Shown here in pieces: positions 63,199-64,000 of a stretch of 64,000 bases of DNA (the stretch's first letter is position 1; each line of letters opens with the position of its first letter). The position numbers and the translations under genes are program-made. The stretch lies in the NCBI GenBank assembly GCA_020073465.1, contig JAIQFC010000022.1, positions 1-64,000 on the forward strand, in the 5' to 3' direction. The stretch is from Terriglobia bacterium. GTDB taxonomy: Bacteria; Acidobacteriota; Terriglobia; Terriglobales; Acidobacteriaceae. Below the pieces are notes generated by a model. That model had not been told where the DNA came from and made no database searches. It worked only from the letters and a program-made list of their open reading frames with translations.

Positions 63199-63747
63199 TT
63201 ACATAGTGACGAACAAAGCGATGCGCACGCCGGGATGGATCGGGTTGAAAAGGAAATACTCTCCATCAATGTAATCGATGTAGCAACCGTCGGTATAAGC
63301 CCAGTCAACAGGCCAGACATCGACGATTTCGAACCAAAACCCGGAGTACTGAAACCGGGGCCGGCCTTCGACGATGACGGGCCGGTTGATTACCACAACA
63401 TGCTGGCGTCCGAAATTGGCTCGGAACTTCTCATCAGGAATGTGAACGCTTTTGCCCGCGGGACGTTCGTGCCGCTGTTCTTGTCTCTGTTCTCCGCGTT
63501 GCTGATTGGCGGTCGGTTCGTGCATTGGCTTGGCGTTCTCCTGCTTCTCATGTTTCGGAGGCTTGGCGTCTTCCTGTTGTTGTGGTTTCACTTCGCTATT
63601 TTGCCGAGGAGACGATTCATGTTTCGGTTGCGCCTTTGGTTCTTCCTGCTGTTGTGGTTTTGGCTCGTCTCGCGGTTCCTGGGCAAAGGCAAACGTGGCG
63701 AAGAACAAAACAGGAATTGCTATGGGAAGTGTTTTGATGCGGTTCAT
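63199..63747 (-). CDS. Exported Gln/Lys-rich protein with conserved C-terminal domain
   Basis: The 182-residue protein from ATG 63747 (GGAG about seven bases upstream, which decides it against ATG 63759) has a signal peptide (MNRIKTLPIAIPVLFFATFA). The middle is a Gln/Lys/Glu/Pro-rich linker (about 25-90; EPKPQQQEEPKAQPKH). The C-terminal domain (about 95-182) is aromatic-rich: EKFRANFGRQHVVVINRPVI, FQYSGFWFEIVDVWPVDWAY, YIDYIDGEYFLFNPIHPGV. This domain recurs in acidobacterial exported proteins, mostly unnamed. The linker may bind the cell wall or stretch the protein into the periplasm. Confidence 0.65.
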   Translation of the reverse strand: MNRIKTLPIAIPVLFFATFAFAQEPRDEPKPQQQEEPKAQPKHESSPRQNSEVKPQQQEDAKPPKHEKQENAKPMHEPTANQQRGEQRQEQRHERPAGKSVHIPDEKFRANFGRQHVVVINRPVIVEGRPRFQYSGFWFEIVDVWPVDWAYTDGCYIDYIDGEYFLFNPIHPGVRIALFVTM

Positions 63748-63967
63748 GGTTGTCTCCATCCTCGACCAATTGCGGTCTTAAGCGAATCCAACGAGGTTCT
63801 GCCAGAGTGACTCTGGCGTTTCTCAGATGCCAAACGGGTTCGCGAGGGATGCCGCCCAATAACTGAAAAAGCTAGGGCGACTCGGTCCTGATGGCGATCC
63901 GTGATGCAAATCGACTCCAAACCTTGCAGTCTCCGACTGCAACTAAAGGCGATGACACAAATTCATT

Positions 63968-64000
63968 AAGTGCGAGGAGGCTCGCACTTCTTTAGGAGGA
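63968..64000 (+). terminator. Hairpin and Shine-Dalgarno-like sequence at the right edge
   Basis: AAGTGCGAG (63968-63976) pairs with CTCGCACTT (63981-63989). TAGGAGGA then ends the window, a good Shine-Dalgarno sequence, so a plus-strand gene may begin just outside. The hairpin would lie in its leader and could affect translation, or it terminates an upstream transcript. Confidence 0.4.

Overview
The window looks like a chromosomal segment of an Acidobacteriota bacterium (Koribacter/Terriglobus-like). This is inferred from gene content: a VWFA-related protein of the acidobacterial type, lactonase-like propeller lipoproteins with long glycine tracts, many short exported proteins of families common in that phylum, frequent GTG/TTG starts, and short palindromic repeats in and between genes. 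It is moderately GC-rich and genes lie on both strands in short operons. No rRNA or CRISPR array was seen, and the only clear tRNA sequence is a 3' half.

0-20 kb: the left edge carries the N-terminus and one end of an insertion sequence. After it come exported lipoproteins, a class A penicillin-binding protein, a TPR protein, a KdsC-type phosphatase, a small exported protein, a full-length Lhr helicase with two palindrome-bearing in-frame insertions, an FHA-GAF-sigma54 activator behind two matching palindromes, and a divergent M23 peptidase / L,D-transpeptidase pair. A short island scar follows (17.83-19.5 kb): the 3' half of tRNA-Ala(GGC), four TGCTACCAA repeats, a class II Fic protein with an apparently leaderless promoter, and a decayed outer-membrane-barrel gene.

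20-33.8 kb: signalling. A 1926-residue poly-HAMP hybrid histidine kinase with three receiver domains is followed by two NarX-type kinases (one with an N-terminal receiver). Next are a SYLF-domain protein, a tiny DUF3309 protein, a TonB-like protein, an ECF sigma factor and a sugar-nucleotidyltransferase-like protein with a possible frameshift.

33.8-56 kb: a probable exopolysaccharide assembly and export locus. It holds a STAS protein, a thymidylate-kinase-like P-loop protein, a GT4 glycosyltransferase, two paralogous GH99/GH71-like secreted hydrolases, a phosphoesterase, a Wzx-type flippase with an unusual soluble C-terminal domain, a very large TPR/outer-membrane-barrel protein (BcsC/PelB-like), a polytopic PTPS-related membrane protein, three exported proteins in tight series, and an NTP_transf_5 nucleotidyltransferase. 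Canonical Wza/Wzc, Alg, Bcs or Pel partners were not seen, so the combination may be an uncharacterised system.

56-64 kb: stress and response-regulator region. It holds four receiver proteins (two receiver-only, two NarL-type), a VWFA protein, and a series of small stress-associated genes (56-residue conserved protein, Lmo0937-like, C2H2 zinc finger, CsbD-like, ferritin-like DUF892, DUF5818-like and a glutamine-rich exported protein). The orphan NarL regulators are plausible partners of the NarX-type kinases 30 kb away, but nothing in the sequence proves that link.
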